Source: Elizabethkingia miricola (GTDB lineage Bacteria; Bacteroidota; Bacteroidia; Flavobacteriales; Weeksellaceae). Taken from it: a stretch of 64,000 nt of DNA. Positions 46,105 to 54,982 of this stretch are shown in pieces. The notes beneath the pieces were generated by a model that worked only from the letters and a program-made list of their open reading frames with translations, ran no database searches and was not told the origin of the DNA. A program made the position numbers and the translations under genes. The number at the start of each line of letters is the position of its first letter. Position 1 is the stretch's first letter. The DNA is taken from NCBI RefSeq assembly GCF_001675285.1, contig NZ_LSGQ01000027.1, positions 62,001-126,000 of the forward strand, given 5' to 3'.

Positions 46105-48010
46105 TAAAGAACTTAATGAACTGGAAACCGGATTGAATGAAATAAGTGAATTTCTTCTGTCTAAAATAAAACAGGACCAAAACGGATTTTATTGGGATAC
46201 TATTAGTTATGATCATAATGCCGGAGAATTTTCTTTTGCATTCAACCCGTCACTTTGGAACGGAACCGGGGGAATTGCCTGGTTTTTCCTCGTATTGTAT
46301 GAGAGTACAGGCAAAACCGATTATCTCGAAATAGCCGAAAAATCCTTTTCCAAAATATATCACTTTTCCATTAATCATAATATAGCCGGAGCCAGCCTGT
46401 ATGATGGAATATGTGGCACTATCTACTTTGGTTTGGAACTATTCCGGGTTACAGGTAAAAACCTGTACCTGAAGCAAGCTTCAGAGCTTTATGATCGGTA
46501 TCGGGAAAAAATACTGGCTGAACAGACGGAAGATATGCTGATTGGGATATCAGGAATATTAATTGTTCTTACACTGCTTTATCATTTTACCAAAAGTAAT
46601 AGCCTATATCATGATATAACGGTATTGGTTACAAATCTTCTCAAAAAATCCTTGGCTGCTGAAGCAGGAATTAAATGGGGAAGCAATCAACTCTCTGTAG
46701 ATTCTTTATGTGGTTTTTCACACGGAAATTCAGGTATTGGTTTCTCTTTGCTGCAACTTGGAAAGTATTTTAATAATCAGGAATTTATCTGGTTAGCCGA
46801 ACAGGCATTCCTGTATGAAAGCCTGTATTATAATCCTGAGAAAAATAACTGGATGGATTTAAGATGGGAAAATTCAAAAAACGACCTTCCAAATCTATTC
46901 GACTGGACAAAAGAAACTTTTCTTCCTGAAGATTTCGACCTCAACGCATGGGCACATGGAGCCTGTGGTATTGGAACAGCAAGAGTTGCAGCATTCAAAA
47001 TAACTGCTGATAGTGTCTATAAAAAAGACTGTATAAAAGCATTCGAAAGATGCAAAAGAGATATTGAGACAAGATCCAAGCGTAATCATATTCTGTTTAG
47101 TGGCTATGGTGGACTCGCTGATTTCCTCATCCAATACCACAACACATTTGGTGATAAAGAATCTATGGAACTTGCAACAGAGATTGTTAAGGAAAGTTTA
47201 GAAAAAAGCAGGCAAACCGGACATTCTGAATGGGGAGTTCAAAACAGTGAGGATTTGGGACTAATGACGGGTACAGCTGGTATTGCTTTTTCATTACTTA
47301 TGATTACAAAAGGCAAAACTTTTAATTCCATTCTTCATCCGGAGCTCCCAGATTCTGATATTTCTGTTACAAATAACAATACTCTGAAAAACATTAAAAT
47401 AAAAGAAACTTTTTTCAGGACCTATTATCCTAAGACTATTGAAATACTGGAAACTACCATTCAGCCCCGAGACGCAATATATGACTCTCAAAACTTAGAT
47501 GATTTTAGTAATTCTTTATTAAATCTAATAGAATGTTTACCTCAGAAGGACATCATGTCTATTTCTGATATTTACTTATTGGAAACAGCCAAAATACAAT
47601 TCCTGAAAAAGCATAAAGGTACTTTATGTTTTCAGACACGGCTAACAATGTTACAGAATGATTTAGACCAAATCTTAGAAAATAATGAGGTAGACTTTTC
47701 AGAAAGGCTATTTATCCGCAATCCTTTTATCCATATCCATGAATCACAGTTGAACTGGAAAGAAAGTAATAACAGGGAATCCGGTGCCGGAGTCTGTTAC
47801 AATGTTTTTTACAGCACAGATAAGGAAACGTTTCACCTTATTATAGATCCATTTTCTGCAATAATCCTTAAGCTATTAGAAAAACCTTTAAGTATTGAAG
47901 AACTCGCAAATCAGTTTCAGTACTCCCATGAAGAAAAAGAGATGGTAGAAAGAAAGTTAACTGACCAGATTAAGGAACTGCTTAAATCATTTTTTATACG
48001 AATCCGATAA
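46094..48010 (+). CDS. LanC-like cyclase lacking zinc ligands, fused to a PqqD-like domain
   Basis: 638 aa against about 400 for a LanC. Residues ~1-430 form the alpha/alpha barrel with G-rich repeats: SLYDGICGTIYFGLEL, CGFSHGNSGIGFSLL (S209-H210), WAHGACGIGTARVA (W286-A287-H288), LFSGYGGLADFL (F335-S336), LMTGTAGIAFSLL. In NisC the zinc is held by Cys in WCYG and Cys-His in CHG; those positions are Ala and Phe-Ser here. Residues ~440-638 add a helical linker, then FHLIIDPFSAIILKLLEKPLSIEELANQF, a PqqD/RRE-like winged helix that may bind the leader. Overlaps the previous gene by 11 bp. Confidence 0.85.
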   Translation: MTTNKELNELETGLNEISEFLLSKIKQDQNGFYWDTISYDHNAGEFSFAFNPSLWNGTGGIAWFFLVLYESTGKTDYLEIAEKSFSKIYHFSINHNIAGASLYDGICGTIYFGLELFRVTGKNLYLKQASELYDRYREKILAEQTEDMLIGISGILIVLTLLYHFTKSNSLYHDITVLVTNLLKKSLAAEAGIKWGSNQLSVDSLCGFSHGNSGIGFSLLQLGKYFNNQEFIWLAEQAFLYESLYYNPEKNNWMDLRWENSKNDLPNLFDWTKETFLPEDFDLNAWAHGACGIGTARVAAFKITADSVYKKDCIKAFERCKRDIETRSKRNHILFSGYGGLADFLIQYHNTFGDKESMELATEIVKESLEKSRQTGHSEWGVQNSEDLGLMTGTAGIAFSLLMITKGKTFNSILHPELPDSDISVTNNNTLKNIKIKETFFRTYYPKTIEILETTIQPRDAIYDSQNLDDFSNSLLNLIECLPQKDIMSISDIYLLETAKIQFLKKHKGTLCFQTRLTMLQNDLDQILENNEVDFSERLFIRNPFIHIHESQLNWKESNNRESGAGVCYNVFYSTDKETFHLIIDPFSAIILKLLEKPLSIEELANQFQYSHEEKEMVERKLTDQIKELLKSFFIRIR

Positions 48011-48081
48011 AATGGTTTGATGTCTATAAATGGATATTGATTAAACCAGTTCTATATTCTGGCGAAAAATAATTACAAAAA

Positions 48082-48109
48082 AGGGCTGCCTTTATATAAA
48101 AGCAGCCCT
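48082..48109. terminator. terminator between the LanC-like gene and the precursor
   Basis: AGGGCTGC / GCAGCCCT stem (extendable with AT pairs) and on the minus strand TTTTTT. It ends the leftward precursor transcript and can also stop the converging biosynthetic operon. Confidence 0.85.
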
Positions 48110-48129
48110 ACAATATAATCCCTCAATAA

Positions 48130-48324
48130 TTAACACTGAACTGTTCCACAAACGTGAAGTCTGTCCTGTGTTTTTATTGTATGAGTTGGGTGGTCATGAT
48201 CTCCTGCCGCAGAAATTCCTAAACCACCCTGAAGTTTTTTGGATAAATCTTTATCCAATGCTGTTACGAAGCTTTCGATCTTAAGATCTTCAATTTTAAG
48301 CTTCATCTTTTTGTTGTTTTCCAT
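48130..48324 (-). CDS. lanthipeptide precursor (pinensin-like)
   Basis: 64 aa. Leader: KMKLKIEDLKIESFVTALDK, then SKKLQGG; Gly33-Gly34 is a double-glycine cleavage site for the C39 exporter. Core: LGISAAGDHDHPTHTIKTQD followed by RLHVCGTVQC, 30 residues with S38, T47, T49, T52 and T61 as dehydration sites and C59 and C64 for rings. The ending CGTVQC and the leader style match pinensin-family class I lanthipeptides of Bacteroidota. An alternative start at Met7 is possible. Transcribed opposite to the biosynthetic operon, with its own operator (48,396-48,415) and terminator. Confidence 0.9.
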   Translation of the reverse strand: MENNKKMKLKIEDLKIESFVTALDKDLSKKLQGGLGISAAGDHDHPTHTIKTQDRLHVCGTVQC

Positions 48325-48395
48325 AGTAAAACATTTTATAATTTGGCCTACTGTTTAAGGGTTTCGGCTTTCCCTCTTTTGTAAAGATAAACATT

Positions 48396-48415
48396 TTAAC
48401 GCAACTAAGTTGCAT
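48396..48415 (-). promoter_or_regulatory. lanthipeptide regulon operator upstream of the precursor
   Basis: On the minus strand ATGCAACTTAGTTGCGTTAA, the best palindrome of the set (GCAAC-TTA-GTTGC). It lies 72-91 bp upstream of the precursor ATG and just past the stop codon of the TonB receptor gene. Confidence 0.65.
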
Positions 48416-48422
48416 TTAAATG

Positions 48423-50606
48423 TTAAAATTTCATGCCTACCTGTAATTTAAAATTAAAAGGATTGCTTTCTTTATACATCCAGTTCTGCCCTATCACAGA
48501 ACTCCAATCCGCATTATACCTGTCTGTTACATTTCCATCCGTTATATAGCGTCTGTTTGCCAGGTTATCAAATATTCCCCTCACAAACCATTTTTTATGC
48601 TGATACATAATACTGGCATCCAGTTTTATAAAATCCGGTATACGGACTCCGGGCACATCTGTTTCCCGCAGTAAGGCTGCTGTTTGTCCTATGGCCAATG
48701 ATAGTCCCTGAAGTTTTCCTTTCTGAAATTTGTACATAAACCATGTATTGATCTGATGTCTTGGAACGCTTGAAAATCTTTTACCAACAAGTTCCGGTGC
48801 ATAAGGATCTTTTGAATAAACAGAATTGATATAGGAATAATTAGCTGTTAAGGTAATATTCGGGTAGATGGAACCAATTATATCGACTTCTATTCCTTTA
48901 TTTCTAACTTGGTTTAGCTGCGTCATCAGACCATTTGCCGGATTCTGGGAAAACGTATTATTTCTTATAAGACGATAAGCGCTTACAGAAGTAGATAATA
49001 ACCCACCAAACCAGTCCTTCTTCAACCCAAATTCAGTGTTGTAGGTTTCCATAGGCTTCCATTCTTTGCCTTGTGGATCTGTTCCCGGCATTGGCTCGAA
49101 ACTCTGATCATAAGAGAAGAAAGCTGCAAAATCTTTTTCAATAAGATAAGTTATTCCTACTCTTGGACTAAAGGCATAATGTCTGTAAATCTTACTGTCG
49201 CCTTCAGGTGAAAAAGGACCTTTGAGATATCGGTTACGTTTATTCCTGCTATATCGGAAGCCAGCATCGATAATCACACGATCCCATAATTTGAAATTAT
49301 TGTAGAGATAGGCTCCTATAGTTACATCTTTTGATTTTGTATAATCAATTTGATCATCAGCCTCAGGTTGAATCAGCAGGTCTCTGTTGATACCATAATT
49401 CATTTGGCTCCTGTTAAAAATAAATTCATTTGCTCCCTGGATATGTTCCGTAGTACTTTCACTGCTATTAAAATCGAATCCTGTGAGTATTGTATGAACA
49501 ATATCTTTGGTCATATTATAACTGCCATTCAAAAATAGCTGAGTATTATAGGTCAGGTATTTCTGTTTATTTCTGAAACTTGAACGCAAAGCATTCCCTG
49601 CTTCATCAAACATTGGCGGATTATAGCTTTTAGTTCCTCCTAAAAGGCTCCATTGATCCAGGGGTGTACTTTTAATGGATGACTGGGATACTATTTTCCA
49701 TTTATCATTGAAATTATGATTAAAGACCAGCCTTCCGTAATGCTCATCAAGCTTTGACACAGGAAGATTTGGATCTCCCTGATAATTAGCTCTCCAAGGA
49801 TGTTTCTGAACCATATTTTCAGATTCATACTGAATGAAATTACTTGATTCAAGAGCTCTTCCCTGAATCATATTCCACTCTGCAAGAAGGAAAGTATTTT
49901 TGCTAAAATTATATTGGATAACAGGTGCAATGACAAATTTTCTCCGCTTAGCATAATCAAAATAATAGCCTTGTGATTCATAAGCCGCATTCAGGCGAAA
50001 TGAAAGACCTTTCTCTTTTACCGCGCTTCCCAAATCAACAGAAGCTCTGTAAAAGCCAAAGCTCCCGGCAGTTATATTAGCTTCTCTTATCCTGCGGGGC
50101 GTTTTGGTATTGATGTTTAAAGATCCCCCACCTGATCCCATTGAATTGATAAATCCCGCAGGCCCTTTTATAACATCCACCTGCTCTATCAGTGCAACAT
50201 CTTCTTGTGACAGGCCTCCAGCAAAAGAAGGCAATCCATTTCTGAATGTACTGACAGGGTTAAATCCACGAATCTGGGCATTGAATGTTCCGGAGAAGAT
50301 ATTACCAGCCCCGGTAGCATCACCTATATAAATCCCACTTACATTTCGAAGCACATCTTGTACATCAAATGCTCCCTGAAGATTGAGTAAATCACTTTTA
50401 ATACTTACAATATTCTGAGGAATTTCTAATAGCTTGTCATTTCTCTTCAGGTTTCCCGAAAGACTGTCTGTTTTAATCTGCTTCATCGCGGTTAGTATGA
50501 CCTCATCAATATATTTTGCAGACACAGAATCTTTTTTCTCCTGTCCATATATTAAAGAAAATGTTCCGCAAAGGGCTGCCGTTACCAGGAGGTAGTTTCT
50601 CTTCAT
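48423..50606 (-). CDS. TonB-dependent receptor (siderophore-type)
   Basis: 727 aa outer-membrane receptor. Signal peptide (AALCGTFSLIYGQ). No N-terminal carboxypeptidase-like domain. Plug: VDEVILTAMKQ-type TonB box (YIDEVILTAMKQ), IPQNIVSIKSDLLNLQG, IRGFNPVSTFRNGLPSFAG, EQVDVIKGPAGFINSMGSGGGSLNINTKTP. Barrel ends FNFKLQVGMKF. Overall it resembles siderophore receptors. Last gene of the ABC operon (11 bp after the permease), next to the precursor, so it may pass the lanthipeptide or a metal complex across the outer membrane. Confidence 0.9.
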   Translation of the reverse strand: MKRNYLLVTAALCGTFSLIYGQEKKDSVSAKYIDEVILTAMKQIKTDSLSGNLKRNDKLLEIPQNIVSIKSDLLNLQGAFDVQDVLRNVSGIYIGDATGAGNIFSGTFNAQIRGFNPVSTFRNGLPSFAGGLSQEDVALIEQVDVIKGPAGFINSMGSGGGSLNINTKTPRRIREANITAGSFGFYRASVDLGSAVKEKGLSFRLNAAYESQGYYFDYAKRRKFVIAPVIQYNFSKNTFLLAEWNMIQGRALESSNFIQYESENMVQKHPWRANYQGDPNLPVSKLDEHYGRLVFNHNFNDKWKIVSQSSIKSTPLDQWSLLGGTKSYNPPMFDEAGNALRSSFRNKQKYLTYNTQLFLNGSYNMTKDIVHTILTGFDFNSSESTTEHIQGANEFIFNRSQMNYGINRDLLIQPEADDQIDYTKSKDVTIGAYLYNNFKLWDRVIIDAGFRYSRNKRNRYLKGPFSPEGDSKIYRHYAFSPRVGITYLIEKDFAAFFSYDQSFEPMPGTDPQGKEWKPMETYNTEFGLKKDWFGGLLSTSVSAYRLIRNNTFSQNPANGLMTQLNQVRNKGIEVDIIGSIYPNITLTANYSYINSVYSKDPYAPELVGKRFSSVPRHQINTWFMYKFQKGKLQGLSLAIGQTAALLRETDVPGVRIPDFIKLDASIMYQHKKWFVRGIFDNLANRRYITDGNVTDRYNADWSSVIGQNWMYKESNPFNFKLQVGMKF

Positions 50607-50616
50607 TATTATTTTT

Positions 50617-52065
50617 TTATTGTTTTATTTTCTTTATCAGGAATAAGCTCCCCACACAGAATACTATGCTTATAAGCCACAAACTCCATATACCATATGT
50701 AAACTCCGACAGGTCTACTTCATGGTATTTCACTTTGAACTCTGGTATTTCTTTCAGCTCTTCCGGAGAGAATGAAGACAATGTTCTTTTTCCTTTCTCC
50801 ATTGAAAAAACTCTGTTGTAAAAACAGTTTTGCCATATACGCTGAAAATCTTTAACATCTTGTTTATATTGCAGGTAGTCTTTCCGGCTGGTATGAGCTA
50901 GCAGGGTGAACAAATGTTCTGTATTTTGAACCGGATTATATTTGATTAAACTATGAGCTGTCTGATTAGCCATATTCTCATTTTTCCATAAGGAATCTAC
51001 TACAGCTTTCATTCGATTTTGTTTAATCTGATAGTATCCCGCAAAAAATGCATCATTTTGGTTGTCCAGAGTGTCTGCCGGAGTATACGCTGATTTATAT
51101 TGTGGATAATTTCTGTAAAAACTGTCAGTAACAGACTTTGGATTCATCGCCCATACTTCATCACTTATTAATCTGTCTTTCTCCTGGAGATCCAAAAGCT
51201 TAAGTTCAGAAGGGTTTCTCAATTGTGCTGTCTTATTAATCACCAGAGGTAACAGAAACAATAAAAAAATCCAAAGTGCAAGACACGAAAACAGGTTAAA
51301 TACACTGTTTCTATCCAGAGAAATAATTATAAAACACAGAGAAAACCAAAAAATACAATATGACAGCAGTAAAAAGAACCAAAGAAATATATTCCAAACG
51401 GAAGGATATCCTGATGGAGAAAGCAACATCCCTAACGCATTTAAAAATACTGCAGCCAGAAAAACTAAGCCTAAGCGAAACGTAAGCTTAATAAACAATA
51501 CACGTTTTATAGTTCCGCCCTGAAGAATCAAAAGACGGCTAATCCCATTTTCTTTTTCCGAAGAAAGAGTGTTGTATACCAAAACTATAATGAGCAATGG
51601 AATAAGGTATAAATTAACATATACAAGATCCAGGCGTCCTTCAAAAAGAATAGCAGGATTGGTTATCTCCCTGTCAACAGCGGCATAATCTGTATAATAA
51701 TTAACCTTCTCCGTAACAGGAGTTACATCTTTTATTCCAGCAGCCAAACCCGTCAACGGATAAGGATAATCAAAAGCGATCCGCGGATATCGGTAATCTA
51801 TTACATAGGGATTCCCTGCATTTTCTGCCTGCTTTTTTTTCTCAATAGTCAAAGTATCACTAAAAGCCTTCAGGGTATTATGATAATCTTTAACAGATTC
51901 TTTCTTTGCCTCGTCAATAGCTTTCAACTTTTTATTTGTCAAAGCATTCCCGGAGTAAATAGCATAGCCTCCGATTACAAAAAACAGAAAAAAAAGGACC
52001 CAGACAGTTGGCTGGCGAAAAATATGTTTCCATTCGTATAATAACAACATTACTCTATCCTTCAT
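50617..52065 (-). CDS. ABC transporter permease (DUF3526-type), second
   Basis: 482 aa ABC-2-type permease: an N-terminal helix (VWVLFFLFFVIGGYAIYSG), a large periplasmic part with coiled coil, then helices (LVYVNLYLIPLLIIVLVYNTL, LTFRLGLVFLAAVFLNALGML, YCIFWFSLCFIIISL, CLALWIFLLFLLPLVI) and a C-terminal helix. LSSEKENGISRLLILQGGTI is the conserved post-helix motif. It starts 3 bp after the first permease. With the ATPase at 53,618 it probably forms an exporter, perhaps self-protection, though the natural substrate is not known. Confidence 0.85.
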   Translation of the reverse strand: MKDRVMLLLYEWKHIFRQPTVWVLFFLFFVIGGYAIYSGNALTNKKLKAIDEAKKESVKDYHNTLKAFSDTLTIEKKKQAENAGNPYVIDYRYPRIAFDYPYPLTGLAAGIKDVTPVTEKVNYYTDYAAVDREITNPAILFEGRLDLVYVNLYLIPLLIIVLVYNTLSSEKENGISRLLILQGGTIKRVLFIKLTFRLGLVFLAAVFLNALGMLLSPSGYPSVWNIFLWFFLLLSYCIFWFSLCFIIISLDRNSVFNLFSCLALWIFLLFLLPLVINKTAQLRNPSELKLLDLQEKDRLISDEVWAMNPKSVTDSFYRNYPQYKSAYTPADTLDNQNDAFFAGYYQIKQNRMKAVVDSLWKNENMANQTAHSLIKYNPVQNTEHLFTLLAHTSRKDYLQYKQDVKDFQRIWQNCFYNRVFSMEKGKRTLSSFSPEELKEIPEFKVKYHEVDLSEFTYGIWSLWLISIVFCVGSLFLIKKIKQ

Positions 52066-52068
52066 ATC

Positions 52069-53487
52069 TTAAAAATTATTTCGCTTAATAATTAACCTGA
52101 AAGAGAAAATTAATATCAGAGTCCACAATAACAATGACAGAATAGCAATTGTATGATCATGGATAACAGATCCTGCAGCAGGGTACCTGTAGTTAAAATC
52201 CGGAAAACGGCTATAAAAATCTTGGTTATTTACTTTTACTTTCCCGGAAACAGCAATTTCAAACTCTCTTCTATTCAACCTGTTTATCATATTATTTCTA
52301 TACTCTTCGGCTTTATTAAAGAAATCAATATGATGCTGTACATCTGTTCCGGTAAATGCCATAGAAAGCTGTCTTACCGCTATAAAAGGATTGATAAGTC
52401 CCATGTAATTCATAAATTCCTGCTGCTGATTAAACTTCCCCTCTACTTTCTTAGAATAAAAAGCGTTTACTTTATTTTCATAAGCTTCGGCTTGAATAAG
52501 ATCAAGAGCAAAACGGACTTTTTCCGGTAACTGGTCTATACTGGCCGCATTGAACTGATTAAGATGTTTTTTTAAGTAAACCTCAGATCGGGAAGTATAA
52601 TCCCCATCATTCCCAAGCCCTTTGTCGAAACCTGTTTTAACATTATGCTCAAATTCATGATAGGAAGGTAAAGGATAGAGATTATCCGCTACTGAAGTAC
52701 TGAATTTAGGAATTAACAGAACGCTGAAAACCCATACCGTAATATTAGCCATTAATGAAGACCAGGACGAGCGGCTTAAAGCAGAAATCAACAAAACTCC
52801 ACCTGCAACAAGCAGAAAATATACTGCATATAAAATAATCCAATATCCTGCTCTGATCAAATAACTGACAGATTCACCCTCAAAAATAAGTCCGGCAACC
52901 ATTATGACCAATGATGGAACAATAAACATTAGAGCCGCAGTGTAAATAGCCATAAATTTTCCTGCCAACAGTTGCCCAAATGAGGCACCTTGTACAGATA
53001 ATACCTTTAGAAATCCTTTTTCACGTTCAGAAGAAACAGAAGAAAAACCCAGTCCAATAATAATCAATGGCATAAACCATTGAAAAAAAAATGCTGTATT
53101 CAAATCGGGCCGTCTCATAAATGCTTCCAGATCCGGTAATCTGTAGGAGTGCATTTGTGGTCTTTTATGAGCTTCTACCCTATATTGATTCTCTGAATAA
53201 ACATTAGTACCCGATTCCAAAAGGGATAGATAGCTGACAGGCTTAAAAAGAAATGTTCCCCAATGTGCAGCGCTATGATTATTCCGGTTCTGATCTTTCC
53301 ATTCGCTGTCTATTATTTCTTTAGCTTGCTTATTTTTAGCTGATGCTGCGGTAAGCTGTACATAATTGCTCCCCCAAACTCCTAATAAAATAAATGTATA
53401 AAAGAAGATAAACAGCTTCAGTCCATTTTCCTGAAATGCTTTGAATTCATGTTTAGCTACTAAAAATGTAATTTTTAATTTAATCAT
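52069..53487 (-). CDS. ABC transporter permease (DUF3526-type), first
   Basis: 472 aa, same family as its neighbour: AKHEFKAFQENGLKLFIFFYTFILLGVWG at the N-terminus, FFFQWFMPLIIIGLGFSSVSSEREKGFLKVLSVQG (about 135-170), further helices (ALMFIVPSLVIMVAGLIF, LYAVYFLLVAGGVLLISALS) and a last helix (LLLWTLILIFSFRLII). It has its own promoter with paired operators (53,546-53,602) in the 130-bp gap after the ATPase gene. Confidence 0.85.
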   Translation of the reverse strand: MIKLKITFLVAKHEFKAFQENGLKLFIFFYTFILLGVWGSNYVQLTAASAKNKQAKEIIDSEWKDQNRNNHSAAHWGTFLFKPVSYLSLLESGTNVYSENQYRVEAHKRPQMHSYRLPDLEAFMRRPDLNTAFFFQWFMPLIIIGLGFSSVSSEREKGFLKVLSVQGASFGQLLAGKFMAIYTAALMFIVPSLVIMVAGLIFEGESVSYLIRAGYWIILYAVYFLLVAGGVLLISALSRSSWSSLMANITVWVFSVLLIPKFSTSVADNLYPLPSYHEFEHNVKTGFDKGLGNDGDYTSRSEVYLKKHLNQFNAASIDQLPEKVRFALDLIQAEAYENKVNAFYSKKVEGKFNQQQEFMNYMGLINPFIAVRQLSMAFTGTDVQHHIDFFNKAEEYRNNMINRLNRREFEIAVSGKVKVNNQDFYSRFPDFNYRYPAAGSVIHDHTIAILSLLLWTLILIFSFRLIIKRNNF

Positions 53488-53545
53488 TCATTTACTTTTG
53501 ACCATTATTATATCAACATAAAGCTTCATCAAGAACCAATCATTA

Positions 53546-53602
53546 TTGCAACACTGTAACAAAAATAAAAATACTTTTGAAATAAACGCATCTGTGTTGC
53601 AA
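53546..53602 (-). promoter_or_regulatory. permease/receptor promoter flanked by two operator sites
   Basis: TATTTTTG on the minus strand (53,560-53,567) is an exact TAnnTTTG. One operator, TTGCAACACAGATGCGTTTA (minus strand, 53,583-53,602), lies upstream over the -33 region; a second, TTGCAACACTGTAACAAAAA (plus-strand reading, 53,546-53,565), covers the start site. Their spacing (37 bp) repeats that at 54.4 kb. Confidence 0.7.
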
Positions 53603-53617
53603 TAATTTTTCAAAGTT

Positions 53618-54328
53618 TTATTCTTGCATATAATCCAGATAAATTTTTTCCAGCTCATTGGCTGTTACATCAGAAGCTGACATTTCCTTCACCAGTAATC
53701 CATTTTTAAGGATTCCTATACGACTGCATGTCTCTCTTACTCTGAAAATATCATGTGAAGCCATCAGAATAGCCGCCCCATTTTCTGCCAGTTTCTTCAG
53801 TAAAGCAGAAAGTTCATTGCTTGCTGAAGGGTCAAGACCACTCGCCGGTTCATCCAGCAGATATACTTTGGCTTTTTTGGCATAGGCTATGGCAATTCCT
53901 ACTTTTTGTCTCATTCCTTTGGAATATGTTTCCGTTTTTTTATTTTGAGAGTCTATCTGCAATCCGCAATCCGAAAGTATATTTGAAAGTTCCGCTGTGC
54001 TGTATTTTTTTCCTGCAAGTTGACAGAAATAATAAAGATTCTCAATTCCCGTCAAATAGGGATAGAGGTTTACATTTTCAGGAATATAGCCTATGATTTC
54101 CCGGGCTTCCTTCGCATTTGTTCCAGTATTTATATTGTCAAGCAGCGTTATCCCTGAATCTGGCTTTAGAAATCCCAACAACATATTCAATGTAGTAGAT
54201 TTCCCTGCACCGTTCGGTCCAAGTAATCCATATATTTCTCCTTTCTGTACGGATAAAGAAAGTCCATCCACAGCCAATTTCCCCTTATAAGATTTACTTG
54301 TATTCTCAATATTTATCATAGTTTTCAA
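53618..54328 (-). CDS. ABC transporter ATPase subunit
   Basis: 236 aa with all ABC motifs: Walker A GPNGAGKSTTLNMLLG (about 38), Q-loop segment IIGYIPENVNLYPYLTG, signature YSKGMRQKVGIAIAYAKKA, Walker B VYLLDEPASGLDP, and switch His MASHDIFRV. It drives the two DUF3526 permeases encoded downstream. First gene of the leftward operon, with its own promoter and two operator copies at 54,362-54,419. Confidence 0.93.
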   Translation of the reverse strand: MKTMINIENTSKSYKGKLAVDGLSLSVQKGEIYGLLGPNGAGKSTTLNMLLGFLKPDSGITLLDNINTGTNAKEAREIIGYIPENVNLYPYLTGIENLYYFCQLAGKKYSTAELSNILSDCGLQIDSQNKKTETYSKGMRQKVGIAIAYAKKAKVYLLDEPASGLDPSASNELSALLKKLAENGAAILMASHDIFRVRETCSRIGILKNGLLVKEMSASDVTANELEKIYLDYMQE

Positions 54329-54361
54329 TGTATTTGATTCAGATATTTAAAAATCACCTTA

Positions 54362-54419
54362 ATGCAATATTGTTTCAAAAATAAAAATTATATTCATTAT
54401 TGCAACAAAGTATCATTAA
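54362..54419 (-). promoter_or_regulatory. ABC operon promoter flanked by two operator sites
   Basis: On the minus strand TTG (54,403-54,405), exactly 19 bp, TATTTTTG (54,376-54,383): a perfect Bacteroidota promoter. The -33 TTG is inside operator TTGCAACAAAGTATCATTAA (54,400-54,419), and a second site ATGCAATATTGTTTCAAAAA (54,362-54,381) covers the -7 box. Confidence 0.75.
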
Positions 54420-54551
54420 TTACATCAAAATTTAAAAAGGAGGAAATAGAGAAATACAATGGCAGTAAGAGAAATCACAATACTAATACATGAGTCCGGA
54501 ATAGCGTCAAGAGTATTATTTTATCTGTGTAAAAAAAACTATTGGAATTAC

Positions 54552-54582
54552 AACCTCATAGGTTTTTGAAACCTATGGGGTT
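54552..54582. repeat. REP-like palindromic hairpin
   Basis: AACCTCATAGGTTT / AAACCTATGGGGTT, 14-bp stem with one G-T pair and a TTG loop. Palindromes of the type 'acctcataggttt' are, to my knowledge, scattered in many Flavobacteriia genomes. It stands alone in the 315-bp gap upstream of the lipoprotein at 54,644; apart from it and the operators nothing else was seen there. Confidence 0.6.
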
Positions 54583-54643
54583 ATTTATGGTATTCCATAA
54601 TTAAAGAAAATAACATAAATATATTTTTGTCAAAAATTTATCT

Positions 54644-54976
54644 ATGAAAACAATTTTATTTCTAACTTCTCTAATATTAATTACATTATCTTGTAATCAA
54701 AAACGAAATGAGTCTGGTGAAAACACAGCTTTTATTAAAACTAATATAAAAAAAGATTCAGCCATAACTTTATTAAATACAGTAGACTCAATAATGAAAA
54801 AAGCTATAAAAAAAGAGATTTCACCAAAAGAAGTTAATAAACAAATTGAGCCATTGATGAAAAAATATGAAAAATACCTTTCTGAACTTTCAACACAAGA
54901 TTCTATTGAAATTCAGAAATATAGAATTGATCAAATTAATAAAATGATTGACTTACAACTAGAACAACAAAAATAA
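54644..54976 (+). CDS. small lipoprotein, unknown
   Basis: 110 aa. Lipobox LITLSC (Cys about residue 17). Mature part is charged and helical (AITLLNTVDSIMKKAIKKEI, then VNKQIEPLMKKYEKYLSEL). No family recognised. 6 bp after its stop comes the SnoaL-like gene, so they may be one operon. Confidence 0.65.
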   Translation: MKTILFLTSLILITLSCNQKRNESGENTAFIKTNIKKDSAITLLNTVDSIMKKAIKKEISPKEVNKQIEPLMKKYEKYLSELSTQDSIEIQKYRIDQINKMIDLQLEQQK

Positions 54977-54982
54977 TCTGAT

